Counted from the first letter of the stretch, positions 27,165 to 35,459 are shown. The stretch is DNA of 64,000 nucleotides from Listeria ivanovii subsp. londoniensis (GCF_000763495.1 NZ_CP009576.1:1312001-1376000); one strand, 5' to 3'. A program made the numbers and translations. The notes: a model not told the origin generated them from the sequence alone.

Positions 27165-27806
27165 ATGAATAATGAATTAATCACAAGCCTTATTGAAGAA
27201 GTTACTCGTCGCGCGCTACTTGAAACAGGCGTTGAAGTAGAAGCATCCGGTCGTCACGTGCATTTAGATCGTGAAACGGTGGATGAACTTTTCGGAACTG
27301 GGTATGAACTGACCCATTTCCGTGATCTTTCTCAACCAGGTCAATATGTTTGTAAAGAAAGAATTAGTATCGTTGGACCAAAAAGCGTCATTCATAATGT
27401 CGTTATCCTTGGACCAATCCGCAAGAAAACCCAAGTGGAAATTAGCTCTACTGATGGAACTGCGCTAGGAATAAAAGCACCTGTTCGCGAAAGTGGAGAT
27501 ATTAGTAACACACCAGGTATTTTACTTTTAGCCCCTAAAAACAGTGTCCAACTAACAGAAGGATTAATTGTTGCCAAGCGCCATATCCATATGACACCAC
27601 AAGATGCTGAAAAACATCAAGTAACACAAAGTGAAATTGTTCAAGTGAAAATTAACGGCGAAAGACCACTCATTTTTGATGATGTAGTTGTTCGAATTAG
27701 CCCTGATTTCGCTACATATATGCATATTGATTATGATGAAGCCAATGCGTGCGGATTTAAAAAGGGAATTCGAGGTCAAATCATTAAGAAAACCCCGGTC
27801 AAATGA
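27165..27806 (+). CDS. eutD: PduL-type phosphotransacetylase of the eut operon (EutD role)
   Basis: This 213-residue protein has the same two PTAC half-domains as PduL, marked by the histidine motifs ASGRHVHLDRETV and VAKRHIHMTPQDAEKH. In the eut operon it should convert acetyl-CoA to acetyl-phosphate, filling the EutD role with a PduL-family enzyme rather than the Pta family. The N-terminus (MNNELITSLIEEVTRRALLE) looks like an encapsulation helix. Its stop overlaps the next start (ATGA). Confidence 0.92.
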   Translation: MNNELITSLIEEVTRRALLETGVEVEASGRHVHLDRETVDELFGTGYELTHFRDLSQPGQYVCKERISIVGPKSVIHNVVILGPIRKKTQVEISSTDGTALGIKAPVRESGDISNTPGILLLAPKNSVQLTEGLIVAKRHIHMTPQDAEKHQVTQSEIVQVKINGERPLIFDDVVVRISPDFATYMHIDYDEANACGFKKGIRGQIIKKTPVK

Positions 27807-28378
27807 ATATGGATACAGAATCACTCATAAAATCCGTTACGGAAGAAGTCATGAAGCGACTCCAATTATTACCGACCAAAAAAATGATTATCATGGGAGA
27901 GGACGTAGATCACACTCTCAGACAGTGTTATAAAGCTGATTACCAAGTTTCGCTTTACGATCGATCTGAACGCGCTTGTGATTTTCTGTTGTTGGAATCT
28001 ATCGAAATCGCTGAAATGGCTCGCATTAGTTTGCTTGCACCAATGAACAAAAAAGAACAATTTATCACTGATCAACTTTTACAAGGTGTTCCTGTAGCAA
28101 TTTTAAAAGATGGGGTCAAAGCTCATGAATACAGACGGACGACTAAATATGGTATCAGGCAATTACTACAAGAATACGAAGATAAATTAACTCGCTTTGG
28201 GGTAGAATTTATCACGAATTCAGCTAGCGTAGCGAAAACAACCAAAGTAATTACTGCGCAAGATGTGGAAAAACGAACAAAAAACAAGTCAGCATTTATT
28301 TTACCAAAAGGAAGTTTTTTAACACCACTTGCAAAAGATTATTTACAGGAAAAACGAATTAGCATTAAAGAAAGTTAG
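27803..28378 (+). CDS. Conserved ethanolamine utilization protein of unknown function
   Basis: The product is 191 residues and belongs, as far as I can recognise, to a family known only from Firmicute eut operons. Residues 3-20 (MDTESLIKSVTEEVMKRL) look like an encapsulation peptide, suggesting that the protein enters the compartment. The middle part has a Rossmann-like feel (KKMIIMGEDVDHTL, DFLLLESIEIAEMARISLLAP). The C-terminal ~30 residues (ILPKGSFLTPLAKDYLQEKR) repeat a motif found at the start of EutT and the end of PduM. It overlaps the preceding PTAC gene by 4 bases. No catalytic motif is recognised. Confidence 0.8.
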   Translation: MNMDTESLIKSVTEEVMKRLQLLPTKKMIIMGEDVDHTLRQCYKADYQVSLYDRSERACDFLLLESIEIAEMARISLLAPMNKKEQFITDQLLQGVPVAILKDGVKAHEYRRTTKYGIRQLLQEYEDKLTRFGVEFITNSASVAKTTKVITAQDVEKRTKNKSAFILPKGSFLTPLAKDYLQEKRISIKES

Positions 28379-28392
28379 GAAGGAAGAGCCGC

Positions 28393-28662
28393 ATGCAAAT
28401 TGGAAAAGTTACCGGAAGTTTATGGGCAACGAGAAAAGATGAGAAACTAAATGGTTTGAAACTACTACTAGTAGAAATTTGTACCGATGAAGTGGAAGAA
28501 GTAAGACATTCCATAGTGGCAGCTGATAACGCCGGAGCTGGTAGTGGCGATATTGTTCTCGTTACAACTGGTAGCGCGGCACGAGCATCAACCGGAGATA
28601 ATACGATTCCTGTAGATGCATGTATCGTTGGTATTATCGACTCGGTAGAACGTGATGGCTGA
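28393..28662 (+). CDS. eutN: Pentameric shell vertex protein EutN
   Basis: This is an EutN/CcmL-family protein of 89 residues that closes the vertices of the Eut shell. It starts MQIGKVTGSLWATRKDEKLNG and contains the conserved DNAGAGSGDIVLVTTGSAARAS and the final CIVGIIDSVE. It overlaps the next gene, whose ATG lies inside the last codons. It is comparable to PduN at 7647. Confidence 0.93.
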   Translation: MQIGKVTGSLWATRKDEKLNGLKLLLVEICTDEVEEVRHSIVAADNAGAGSGDIVLVTTGSAARASTGDNTIPVDACIVGIIDSVERDG

Positions 28663-29200
28663 AAAGTCCTTAGGTATTCTTGAACTCAGAAGTATAAGCA
28701 AAGGTTACGAAATGGCTGATAATTTCTTAAAAGCTGGCAATGTGACTTTGTTTACTTTTCGTCCTACTTGTCCAGGTAAATTTCTAATTATTTTGCAAGG
28801 TGCTTCCGGTGAACTTACTAGTGCGATGCAAGATGCAAAAGAAGAAGCAGGGAAATTCCACGTTTCTTCTTACATAATTCATTTAGTACATGAAGAATTG
28901 CTCCATTTTTTACAAAATAAACACACTAAAGTGGACATTGATGCAGTTGGAATTATCGAAATCAGTCAATTAGGCGCAGGGTTAAATGCCGTGAATGAAG
29001 CGTTGAAAAAATCAGCCATTCATTTAAAGCGGATGACGCTCGGTGCCTCGATTGGTGGGAAATTTGTGGCTGTTTTTACAGGGGAAGTTAGTGCTATCAA
29101 AGAAGGGATGCAGATCTTAATAGATACTGCGGAACAAAAAAAGGTGATACATCATACGATCATTCCTTCTCCTGATGAACTTTTAAAACGCTATCTATAG
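28655..29200 (+). CDS. PduT-like tandem-BMC shell protein
   Basis: Two BMC domains are visible: residues ~4-88 (SLGILELRSISKGYEMADNF) and ~96-180 (AVGIIEISQLGAGLNAVNEAL). This is the architecture of trimeric PduT. The loop of the first domain has FRPTCPGKF, with a single Cys at residue 39 that matches the position of PduT Cys38, which in Citrobacter PduT ligates a shared 4Fe-4S cluster on the three-fold axis. A cluster here, and so electron transfer across the Eut shell, is inference. The start is ATG 28655 inside the end of eutN (GTG 28652 also possible). Confidence 0.85.
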   Translation: MAEKSLGILELRSISKGYEMADNFLKAGNVTLFTFRPTCPGKFLIILQGASGELTSAMQDAKEEAGKFHVSSYIIHLVHEELLHFLQNKHTKVDIDAVGIIEISQLGAGLNAVNEALKKSAIHLKRMTLGASIGGKFVAVFTGEVSAIKEGMQILIDTAEQKKVIHHTIIPSPDELLKRYL

Positions 29201-29215
29201 AATGGAGGAACACTT

Positions 29216-30337
29216 TTGAGCATTAATGAAATTATTATTTATTTAATGGTAATCTTTATGATTCTTGGCGCCATCGACAAAATTATTGGTAATAAATTTG
29301 GCCTAGGGGCACAGTTTGAAGAAGGAATTATGGCGATGGGGTCGTTAACCCTTGCGATGGTTGGTATTATAACGCTTGCACCAGTTTTAGCAAAAATTTT
29401 AAGCCCGATTGTTGTACCAATTTACACCGCGCTAGGAGCAGATCCAGCGATGTTTGCAACAACACTTTTAGCAAATGATATGGGTGGCTTCGCGCTAGCT
29501 CAAGAACTTGCACAAACTCCGGATGCTGGACTTTTTGCTGGGGCAATTTTAGGTTCGATGATGGGACCAACCATTGTTTTCACGATTCCAGTAGCTCTAG
29601 GAATTATAAAAAAAGAAGATCATAAATATTTAGCAACTGGAGTACTTTCTGGTATTATTACAATTCCAATCGGTTGTTTAATCGGTGGACTTGTTGCAGG
29701 ATTCTCTCCAGTTATGATTTTCAAAAACTTAGTACCAATTATACTCGTAGCTGTTTTAATTATGATTGGTCTTTGGTTTAAACCTGAAGCAATGATTAAA
29801 GGCTTTACTGTTTTCGGAAAAGGTGTCGTTATCGTCGCTACGATCGGGCTAGTTGCTGGGGCAATTCAACAATTAACTGGTTTAACAATCATTCCGGGAA
29901 TTGCACCAGTAAGTGAAGGGATCGAAATCGTTGGTGGTATCGCTCTTGTACTTGCCGGAGCCTTCTGTTTGGTGTTCGTTATTACAAAAGTCTTCAACAA
30001 GCCACTTATGAAAATGGGTCAACTATTAGGCATGAATGAAGTTGCTGCAGCTGGTATGGTTGCTACACTTGCAAACAGTATTCCCATGTTCCAAATGTTA
30101 AAAGATATGGACGAACGCGGTAAGATTATTAACGTGGCGTTCGCAGTATCGGCAGCCTTTGTCCTTGGAGATCACTTAGGATTTACAGCTGGTGTCGCCA
30201 AAGATATGATTTTCCCAATGATTGTCGGAAAATTAGTTGGCGGGGTTACAGCAGTTGGAGTAGCTATTTATATGGCTAACCGAATGTTGAAGAAGAATAA
30301 AGCAAAAGAACAAACGGCGGTGAAAAATAATGGCTGA
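29216..30337 (+). CDS. eutH: Ethanolamine permease EutH
   Basis: EutH is a polytopic membrane protein (373 residues, about ten hydrophobic helices) that allows ethanolamine uptake at low concentration or low pH. The sequence has family-typical blocks such as IDKIIGNKFGLGAQFEEGIM, LLANDMGGFALAQELA and GDHLGFTAGVAKDMIFPM. The start is TTG 29216 behind ATGGAGGAACAC. It overlaps eutQ by 8 bases. Confidence 0.95.
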   Translation: MSINEIIIYLMVIFMILGAIDKIIGNKFGLGAQFEEGIMAMGSLTLAMVGIITLAPVLAKILSPIVVPIYTALGADPAMFATTLLANDMGGFALAQELAQTPDAGLFAGAILGSMMGPTIVFTIPVALGIIKKEDHKYLATGVLSGIITIPIGCLIGGLVAGFSPVMIFKNLVPIILVAVLIMIGLWFKPEAMIKGFTVFGKGVVIVATIGLVAGAIQQLTGLTIIPGIAPVSEGIEIVGGIALVLAGAFCLVFVITKVFNKPLMKMGQLLGMNEVAAAGMVATLANSIPMFQMLKDMDERGKIINVAFAVSAAFVLGDHLGFTAGVAKDMIFPMIVGKLVGGVTAVGVAIYMANRMLKKNKAKEQTAVKNNG

Positions 30338-30773
30338 TATTTCAAGAGATTTACTAGAACAATTAGTCAAACAAGTTGTCTTAGAAAAGATGGGGAATAA
30401 AACTAAACAAGTTGACGTCAGTGGAATCTTATCCATTAAACTTCCAGAAGTAAAAGTCGCGGAAGAAGACCGACTAGACACGGGAAAACCTGGTGATGTT
30501 GTTTATACAAAAGATTTAGTCACTTTAGAAGAAAGCAAACGACTAGGTTTCGGTTTAATGGAAATGAAAGACACTACATTTGATTGGTTCTTAGACTATG
30601 ATGAAGTAGACTATATCATTGAAGGACGACTAGATGTTGTCATTGATGGCAGAACGATTTCCGCAGGTCCAGGAGAAATTATTTTTATTCCAAAAGGAAG
30701 TAAAATCAAATTTTCAGTAACTGGAGAAGCAAGATTTGTTTATGTTACGTATCCGGCTGATTGGCAGTCGTAA
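30330..30773 (+). CDS. eutQ: Cupin protein EutQ (acetate kinase-type)
   Basis: EutQ is a cupin-fold protein of 147 residues. In enteric bacteria EutQ has been reported to have acetate kinase activity and to help compartment assembly; the activity here is inference. The cupin region shows FDWFLDYDEVDYIIEGRLDVVIDG and GPGEIIFIPKGSKIKFSV. The N-terminal helix MADISRDLLEQLVKQVVLEK resembles an encapsulation peptide. It is the last gene of the eut operon and ends at a bidirectional terminator. Confidence 0.93.
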   Translation: MADISRDLLEQLVKQVVLEKMGNKTKQVDVSGILSIKLPEVKVAEEDRLDTGKPGDVVYTKDLVTLEESKRLGFGLMEMKDTTFDWFLDYDEVDYIIEGRLDVVIDGRTISAGPGEIIFIPKGSKIKFSVTGEARFVYVTYPADWQS

Positions 30774-30777
30774 TAAT

Positions 30778-30816
30778 AAAAAATGATTCCAGCGACTTTC
30801 GTTGGAATCATTTTTT
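30778..30816. terminator. Bidirectional terminator between eutQ and the AraC-type gene
   Basis: AAAATGATTCCAGCGA and TCGTTGGAATCATTTT form a long near-perfect stem with a three- to four-base loop, A-rich before it and T-rich after it. It serves the two convergent genes. Confidence 0.92.
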
Positions 30817-31366
30817 ATTTTAAAGAATCACGATATTCTTTTGGAGTCATATCAAAGGTTTTTTTGAAAACTTTACAAAAGTAACTTGCTCTAGAAAAGC
30901 CTAAGTTTTTTGCGATTGTATGTACAGCCCAGTCGCTTTTTTCTAGCTGGTCTTTCGCGTAAAGCATTTTTTGTTCGTTTACATAGTTGATAAAATTTAT
31001 GTTTAGTTCATTTTTAAATAATTTACTCAAATAAAACGGGCTTAGATACACATAATTTGCGACTTCTTCTAATGTGATAGAACGGTGGATATTTTTTTTA
31101 ATGAAGCGAATTGCTTGCTTGATTTCTTTATGCTCTCCGCCGACTTTATTTGAAGACGCGACTTCTTTTTTTGGTTCTTTTTGTTTTTCATGGGCCATGT
31201 AATAATCACTCAAAACATCCAGCACTTCCACCGTTTCAAGTGAATGGAGCAGGGCGGAGTGATCAGGATTTTTTTGGTTAAAATCGGCTTGAATTTGCTC
31301 TGTAAATTGGTTTTCTACTTGGTTCAACATAACGGGTTGAATATTTATAATCTTTTCTTTCTCCAA
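30815..31366 (-). CDS. Short AraC-family transcriptional regulator
   Basis: This 183-residue protein has an AraC/XylS DNA-binding domain in its C-terminal ~100 residues: the first helix-turn-helix is at SITLEEVANYVYLSPFYLSK and the second at AVHTIAKNLGFSRASYFCKV, ending in the typical FKKTFDMTPKEYR. The N-terminal ~80 residues are too short for a known sensor domain such as the PocR domain of the pdu regulator, so it may be a truncated or ligand-independent relative. It is read from TTG with GGAGGAGTG upstream, and a TATAAT -10 candidate lies at 31399-31404 on the minus strand. It converges on eutQ and diverges from the probable cblT, so both flanks are candidate targets. Confidence 0.85.
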   Translation of the reverse strand: MEKEKIINIQPVMLNQVENQFTEQIQADFNQKNPDHSALLHSLETVEVLDVLSDYYMAHEKQKEPKKEVASSNKVGGEHKEIKQAIRFIKKNIHRSITLEEVANYVYLSPFYLSKLFKNELNINFINYVNEQKMLYAKDQLEKSDWAVHTIAKNLGFSRASYFCKVFKKTFDMTPKEYRDSLK

Positions 31367-31478
31367 AATGCCTCACTCCTCCATTTATTTCTACCGCAAT
31401 TATACCATAAAATAGCTTAAAATAACGTTTTATCCTGTATTTTAAATAGAACAATAAATTCTTTTTTATAACAAAATA

Positions 31479-31506
31479 TTGTCATTTTTGTTTAGTGAAG
31501 TAGAAT
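31479..31506 (+). promoter_or_regulatory. Upstream promoter candidate for the CblT-like gene
   Basis: TTGTCA (31479-31484) and TAGAAT (31501-31506) are separated by 16 bases. A transcript from here would carry the structured region 31524-31620. Confidence 0.55.
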
Positions 31507-31512
31507 ATATGA

Positions 31513-31679
31513 GAAAAAATTCACACTGGTGGCTAATTTGACAGCAAAACGTTGGAACGGGGCGATTATGAAAGCTTGCACTATTTTGCTTTCTAGCCCG
31601 TGCATCCCCTTGTACCAGTGGTTTAACAGGGATATAATAAGGTGAAAATAACGCTTTCACGAGAGGGTGATCTTTTCAG
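31513..31679 (+). promoter_or_regulatory. Structured leader or operator region before the CblT-like gene
   Basis: CACTGGT (31524-31530) pairs with ACCAGTG (31614-31620). Inside this, ACGGG (31557-31561) pairs with CCCGT (31597-31601), closing a GAAAGC/GCTTTC hairpin. A further GTGAAA/TTTCAC hairpin lies at 31642-31660, next to the GAGAGGGTG ribosome site. It does not match the cobalamin riboswitch pattern. It may be an unassigned regulatory RNA, or the paired arms may be protein sites. Confidence 0.5.
31610..31638 (+). promoter_or_regulatory. Proximal promoter candidate for the CblT-like gene
   Basis: TTGTAC (31610-31615) and TATAAT (31633-31638) are separated by exactly 17 bases, a better match than the upstream candidate. 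The -35 overlaps the 3' arm of the CACTGGT inverted repeat, which could then be an operator. Confidence 0.65.
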
Positions 31680-32174
31680 TTGAAGATTCAAAAATTAGTA
31701 TTATGTGCGATGTTAATTGCGATGTGTGTAATTGGCGCAAACATAAAATTAATGGGTTCAGTTGCATTTGATGCGACACCAGCTTTTATCGGTACCTTAT
31801 TACTTGGTCCAATGTACGGGGCAATTCTTGGGATATTCGGTCATTTAACTTCCGCGTTACTAGCGGGTTTTCCGTTAACGCTACCGATTCACTTAATTGT
31901 TGCTGGAATGATGGGCATTACGATGATTGCTTATGGCTTTACACGTCAAATGTTGGCAGAAAAAACACAACTAATTAGCGTTGGTTTATCCAGTCTAGTT
32001 GCTTTTGTTTTTAACTGTCCGCTATCTTTATTAGCACTTTACCCATTTATGCACGAAGCAGTATTGGCATTATTTCCAGTCCTTGCGATTGGCACGATTT
32101 GCAATATTTTTGTAGCAGAAATCGTGTATCAAGTTTTACCGGAACGCTGGAAAAAGCGAATTGCCGGTTACTAA
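31680..32174 (+). CDS. cblT: ECF transporter S-component, probable alpha-ribazole importer CblT
   Basis: This 164-residue protein is almost entirely hydrophobic, with about five to six membrane helices, and has the compact size and glycine-rich loops of ECF S-components (LLGPMYGAILGIFGHLTSALLAG, ALFPVLAIGTICNIFVAEIVY). It lies just before a B12 riboswitch and the cbi operon. In Listeria innocua an S-component called CblT is known to import alpha-ribazole, the lower-ligand nucleoside of B12, and this gene's place fits. Substrate assignment is inference. The start is TTG 31680 behind GAGAGGGTG. No ECF ATPase genes are adjacent, so it would share a common energising module. Confidence 0.7.
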   Translation: MKIQKLVLCAMLIAMCVIGANIKLMGSVAFDATPAFIGTLLLGPMYGAILGIFGHLTSALLAGFPLTLPIHLIVAGMMGITMIAYGFTRQMLAEKTQLISVGLSSLVAFVFNCPLSLLALYPFMHEAVLALFPVLAIGTICNIFVAEIVYQVLPERWKKRIAGY

Positions 32175-32181
32175 AAACTAA

Positions 32182-32345
32182 ATAGGTGAATATATTAATC
32201 CGGGAAAGAGGTGAAAATCCTCTACAGGCCCTAGCTACTGTAATACGGACGAAAGCCAAATGAAACTAAAGTCACTGGAAATTTTTTTCTGGGAAGACTG
32301 GTGAGTAGGATGAAGTTAAGTCAGGAGACCGCTAGTATATTCAAT
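32182..32345 (+). promoter_or_regulatory. Cobalamin riboswitch controlling the cbi operon
   Basis: Conserved cobalamin elements are present: GGGAAAGAGGTGAAAATCC, the variant GCTACTGTAATACGGACGAAAGCC block, a long peripheral arm, and the B12 box AAGTCAGGAGACCGC. A strong terminator follows at 32449-32484, so high AdoCbl should stop transcription before cbiA. This is feedback control of corrin synthesis. Confidence 0.95.
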
Positions 32346-32448
32346 ATTTAAGAAACAACTTCTAAGGGAGCGAGTTGTCTTTATTAATCAGGTTTCATAA
32401 TAGGAACGTTTCTTTGAGTTTGAAAGAAATACCTAGGATAAATCTGCA

Positions 32449-32484
32449 AAAAGACGCCAAAGTTCTGTTTGGCGTCTTTTTTTA
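32449..32484 (+). terminator. Riboswitch-linked terminator before cbiA
   Basis: AAAGACGCCAAA and TTTGGCGTCTTT form a strong stem with a short loop, followed by seven T residues. A separate TTTCTTT/AAAGAAA hairpin lies at about 32409-32428. Confidence 0.93.
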
Positions 32485-32509
32485 TGGCTAAATGGAAAGG
32501 TGAAATCAG

Positions 32510-33868
32510 ATGAAGAAAATCGTAATTGCCGCAGCATCAAGTGGGGCCGGGAAAACAACTGTAACGCTTGGTATTATGCAGGCTTTGAAAAAAAGAGGTC
32601 AACGTGTTCAACCATTCAAAGTGGGACCCGATTATATTGATACGAATTATCATCAAGCAATTACCGGTGTCCCGTCGATCAATTTGGATAGTTTCTTAAT
32701 AGCTGACGATTGTTTGCTAGCTTCTCTGTTTCAAAAGCATGCTGCACTCGCAGATATATCTGTGATTGAAGGCGTGATGGGGCTTTTTGACGGGTTAGGC
32801 ATAGACCGGGATAACGCCAGTACTTCTTTTATAGCTAAATGTACGAAAACACCGGTTATTTTAGTGGTTGATGGAAAGGCAATCTCTACTTCTGCTGCCG
32901 CAATTGTCGCTGGTTTTAACAGCTTTGATCCGGAACTGCAATTAGCTGGAGTGATTGTCAATCGGGTAGCGTCAGAAAGCCATTTTTCCTTAATAAAAGG
33001 GGCGATTGAACGATATACGGATGTTCCTGTGTTGGGTTATTTGCCGAAAAATTCGGAGGTTGCGCTTCCTGAAAGACATCTCGGTTTAGTTCCGCAAGAG
33101 GAAATGGATGAACTAGAGGCGAAGTGGGCGTTACTTGGAGATTTAATCGAAACGCATGTCGATATGGAAAGATTGTTGCAAATTAGTGAACTTGGCGGAG
33201 AACTTGTGAATACTAATCCGAAAGTTCAACTACCTGATTTTTCTGGCAAGAAAGTAGCATACGCGCTAGATGAAGCATTTCATTTTTACTACCAAGATAA
33301 TTTAGACTTAATCAAATCGACCGGGGTAGAATTAATTCCATTTAGTCCACTGGAAGATAAAGCGTTGCCAGAAGCTGATTTCATTTATATTGGCGGAGGA
33401 TTTCCAGAAGTATTTGCAAGTAGGCTAGCACAAAATTACTCGATGCGCGAATCCATTTTGACGGCGCATGAAAACGGCATTCCGATATATGCAGAATGTG
33501 GTGGCTTGATGTATCTCGGTACAAGTTTGGAAGTGAATGGGACGCTTTACGATATGGTAGGCATTTTTGAAGGGGTGAGTAAGATGACGGAGCGACTTCG
33601 GAAATTTGGTTATTGTTTTGCAACTCCAGCATACGATACACTACTTGGCAAAACCGGGACAACGATTCGCGGACATGAATTTCATCACTCCATTTTCGAA
33701 ACAACGGAAAAAACTTGTCTAAATTTGTCTAAAATGCGCGACGGAGCAGTTATTAAAGAATGGTGCGGCGGCTATCAAAAAGGGAATACTTTTGCGAGTT
33801 ATCTGCACATCCATTTCTACCAAAATCCTGCTATCTTAACGCAGATGTTTGGAGCGATGAAACGATGA
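32510..33868 (+). CDS. cbiA: Cobyrinic acid a,c-diamide synthase CbiA
   Basis: CbiA amidates the a and c side chains of cobyrinic acid using glutamine and ATP. The 452-residue protein has an N-terminal P-loop ([15 protein letters not shown]) and a C-terminal glutamine amidotransferase-like domain with the catalytic Cys330 in [11 protein letters not shown] and a late HIHFYQNP. It is the first gene of the cbi operon, behind a B12 riboswitch, and overlaps cbiB by 4 bases. Confidence 0.96.
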   Translation: MKKIVIAAASSGAGKTTVTLGIMQALKKRGQRVQPFKVGPDYIDTNYHQAITGVPSINLDSFLIADDCLLASLFQKHAALADISVIEGVMGLFDGLGIDRDNASTSFIAKCTKTPVILVVDGKAISTSAAAIVAGFNSFDPELQLAGVIVNRVASESHFSLIKGAIERYTDVPVLGYLPKNSEVALPERHLGLVPQEEMDELEAKWALLGDLIETHVDMERLLQISELGGELVNTNPKVQLPDFSGKKVAYALDEAFHFYYQDNLDLIKSTGVELIPFSPLEDKALPEADFIYIGGGFPEVFASRLAQNYSMRESILTAHENGIPIYAECGGLMYLGTSLEVNGTLYDMVGIFEGVSKMTERLRKFGYCFATPAYDTLLGKTGTTIRGHEFHHSIFETTEKTCLNLSKMRDGAVIKEWCGGYQKGNTFASYLHIHFYQNPAILTQMFGAMKR

Positions 33869-34815
33869 CGGTGCTGTTTTATACGACATCTTTTATATTA
33901 GATTGCCTTTTGGGGGATCCTTATAGTTGGCCACATCCAATTAAAGCAATTGGCAACTTCATCCAGCTGTTAGTTACTTTTTTACGAAAAATAAGTGAAT
34001 CGGAAAAATGGCTGTATGTTGCTGGTGGAATCTTATTCGTTTTGACAGTTGGCTTGACCGGCGCTTTGTCCGCATTTCTACTTTTTATTAGTGCAAAAGT
34101 GGCTTACTGGTTGTATGTGATTGTTTTTATCTATTTAAGCTACACGACGCTCGCTGTGACATGCCTTGCGAAAGAAGCGCGGAAAATCCAGCGTACGCTA
34201 ACGACTGGGGATTTAGCAGCAGCAAGAATTCAAGTTGGCATGATAGTTGGTCGTGACACAGAAAATCTTTCCAGAGAGCAAATTAGTAAAGCAACAATTG
34301 AAACAGTTGCCGAAAATACCGCGGACGGGGTCATTGCTCCACTTTTTTACTTATTCATTGGTGGTCCGGTGCTTGCCTTAATGTATAAGGCGGTGAATAC
34401 ACTGGATTCGATGGTTGGCTATAAGACAGAAAAATATCGTGCGATTGGTTTTGTTTCTGCCAAAATGGATGACATCGCAAATTTTATCCCAGCGCGGCTC
34501 ACTTGGCTATTCCTAGTAATTGCGAGCTTTCTTTTAAAATATAATAGTCGAGCAGCGTGGAAAATAGGCTTACGGGATCGAAAAAAACATACAAGTCCCA
34601 ATTGTGCTTATCCAGAAGGCGCTGTTGCAGGAGCACTCGATATTACGCTCGGTGGAACACATGAATATTTTGGCGAAACAGTTGTGAAACCAACAATTGG
34701 TGCCGGCGCAAGTCCAGTTACCCAGCAACAAATTATCCAAACAATTAAATTACTTTATACCGCATCCAGTTGTGCATTTATTCTTTTCGCAACGATACAT
34801 TTATTACTATTTTAA
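33865..34815 (+). CDS. cbiB: Adenosylcobinamide-phosphate synthase CbiB
   Basis: CbiB is a membrane enzyme that attaches the aminopropanol (phosphate) linker, made by PduX and CobD, to adenosylcobyric acid. The 316-residue protein has several membrane helices and the conserved [48 protein letters not shown] and [15 protein letters not shown]. The frame is open from 33760 inside cbiA, but ATG 33865 overlaps the cbiA stop and begins at the family's usual N-terminus. Confidence 0.95.
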   Translation: MTVLFYTTSFILDCLLGDPYSWPHPIKAIGNFIQLLVTFLRKISESEKWLYVAGGILFVLTVGLTGALSAFLLFISAKVAYWLYVIVFIYLSYTTLAVTCLAKEARKIQRTLTTGDLAAARIQVGMIVGRDTENLSREQISKATIETVAENTADGVIAPLFYLFIGGPVLALMYKAVNTLDSMVGYKTEKYRAIGFVSAKMDDIANFIPARLTWLFLVIASFLLKYNSRAAWKIGLRDRKKHTSPNCAYPEGAVAGALDITLGGTHEYFGETVVKPTIGAGASPVTQQQIIQTIKLLYTASSCAFILFATIHLLLF

Positions 34816-34826
34816 GGAGTGAAAAA

Positions 34827-35459
34827 ATGAACTACATTAAAAACCCCGCAAAAATTGAAGAAAAAAGCTTCGAAATAATTCAACAAATTATTGATGATAT
34901 TAGACCAGATTACACGTTCCAAAATAAGCTAGAAGAAGCAATTATTAAACGAGCAATACATACGACAGCAGATTTTGATTATTTAGATAGTCTGGTTTTT
35001 CAACAGGATGTGATTTCAAAAATTATTCATTGTTTACAAAATAAAGGAACCATTTTTACCGATACGAATATGGCGCTTAGTGGTATTAATAAACGACTTT
35101 TAGATGAACTAGGTTGTAAATATCATTGTTACGTAAGTGATCCTGAAACAATCGAAATCGCTAAGCAACATGGTATTACAAGATCTATGGCCGGAATAAA
35201 ACTTGCTTCATTAAAAGACGGACCGAAACTATTTGTTCTTGGAAATGCTCCAACTGCTGTTTATAAAATTATCGAAATGACAGAAAGCGGCCAGTTGCAA
35301 CCGGATGCCGTAATTGCTGTTCCTGTAGGCTTTGTAGGCGCTGCGGAATGCAAAGAAGAAATTCTTGCGACGGATATTCCAGCTATTGTGGCCCGCGGAA
35401 GAAAAGGTGGTAGTAATTTAGCTGCCGCGATTGTCAACGCAATTCTTATCACAATGTAA
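34827..35459 (+). CDS. cbiC: Precorrin-8X / cobalt-precorrin-8 methylmutase CbiC
   Basis: CbiC moves the C-11 methyl group to C-12, forming cobyrinic acid. The 210-residue protein shows IKRAIHTTADFDY with the catalytic His, DTNMALSGINKRLL, and AVPVGFVGAAECKEE. The frame is open from 34770 inside cbiB, but ATG 34827 follows AAGGAGTG at proper distance and gives the family length. Confidence 0.96.
   Translation: MNYIKNPAKIEEKSFEIIQQIIDDIRPDYTFQNKLEEAIIKRAIHTTADFDYLDSLVFQQDVISKIIHCLQNKGTIFTDTNMALSGINKRLLDELGCKYHCYVSDPETIEIAKQHGITRSMAGIKLASLKDGPKLFVLGNAPTAVYKIIEMTESGQLQPDAVIAVPVGFVGAAECKEEILATDIPAIVARGRKGGSNLAAAIVNAILITM

Noticed and set aside
30815-31366. Naming the AraC-type gene pocR
   Set aside because: The PocR ligand domain is absent and the gene is far from the pdu promoter, which is outside the window.
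31513-31679. Calling the pre-cblT structure a cobalamin riboswitch
   Set aside because: It lacks the B12 box (AGTCAGGAGACC type) and the GGTGAAA/GCCACTG blocks that the two true riboswitches show.
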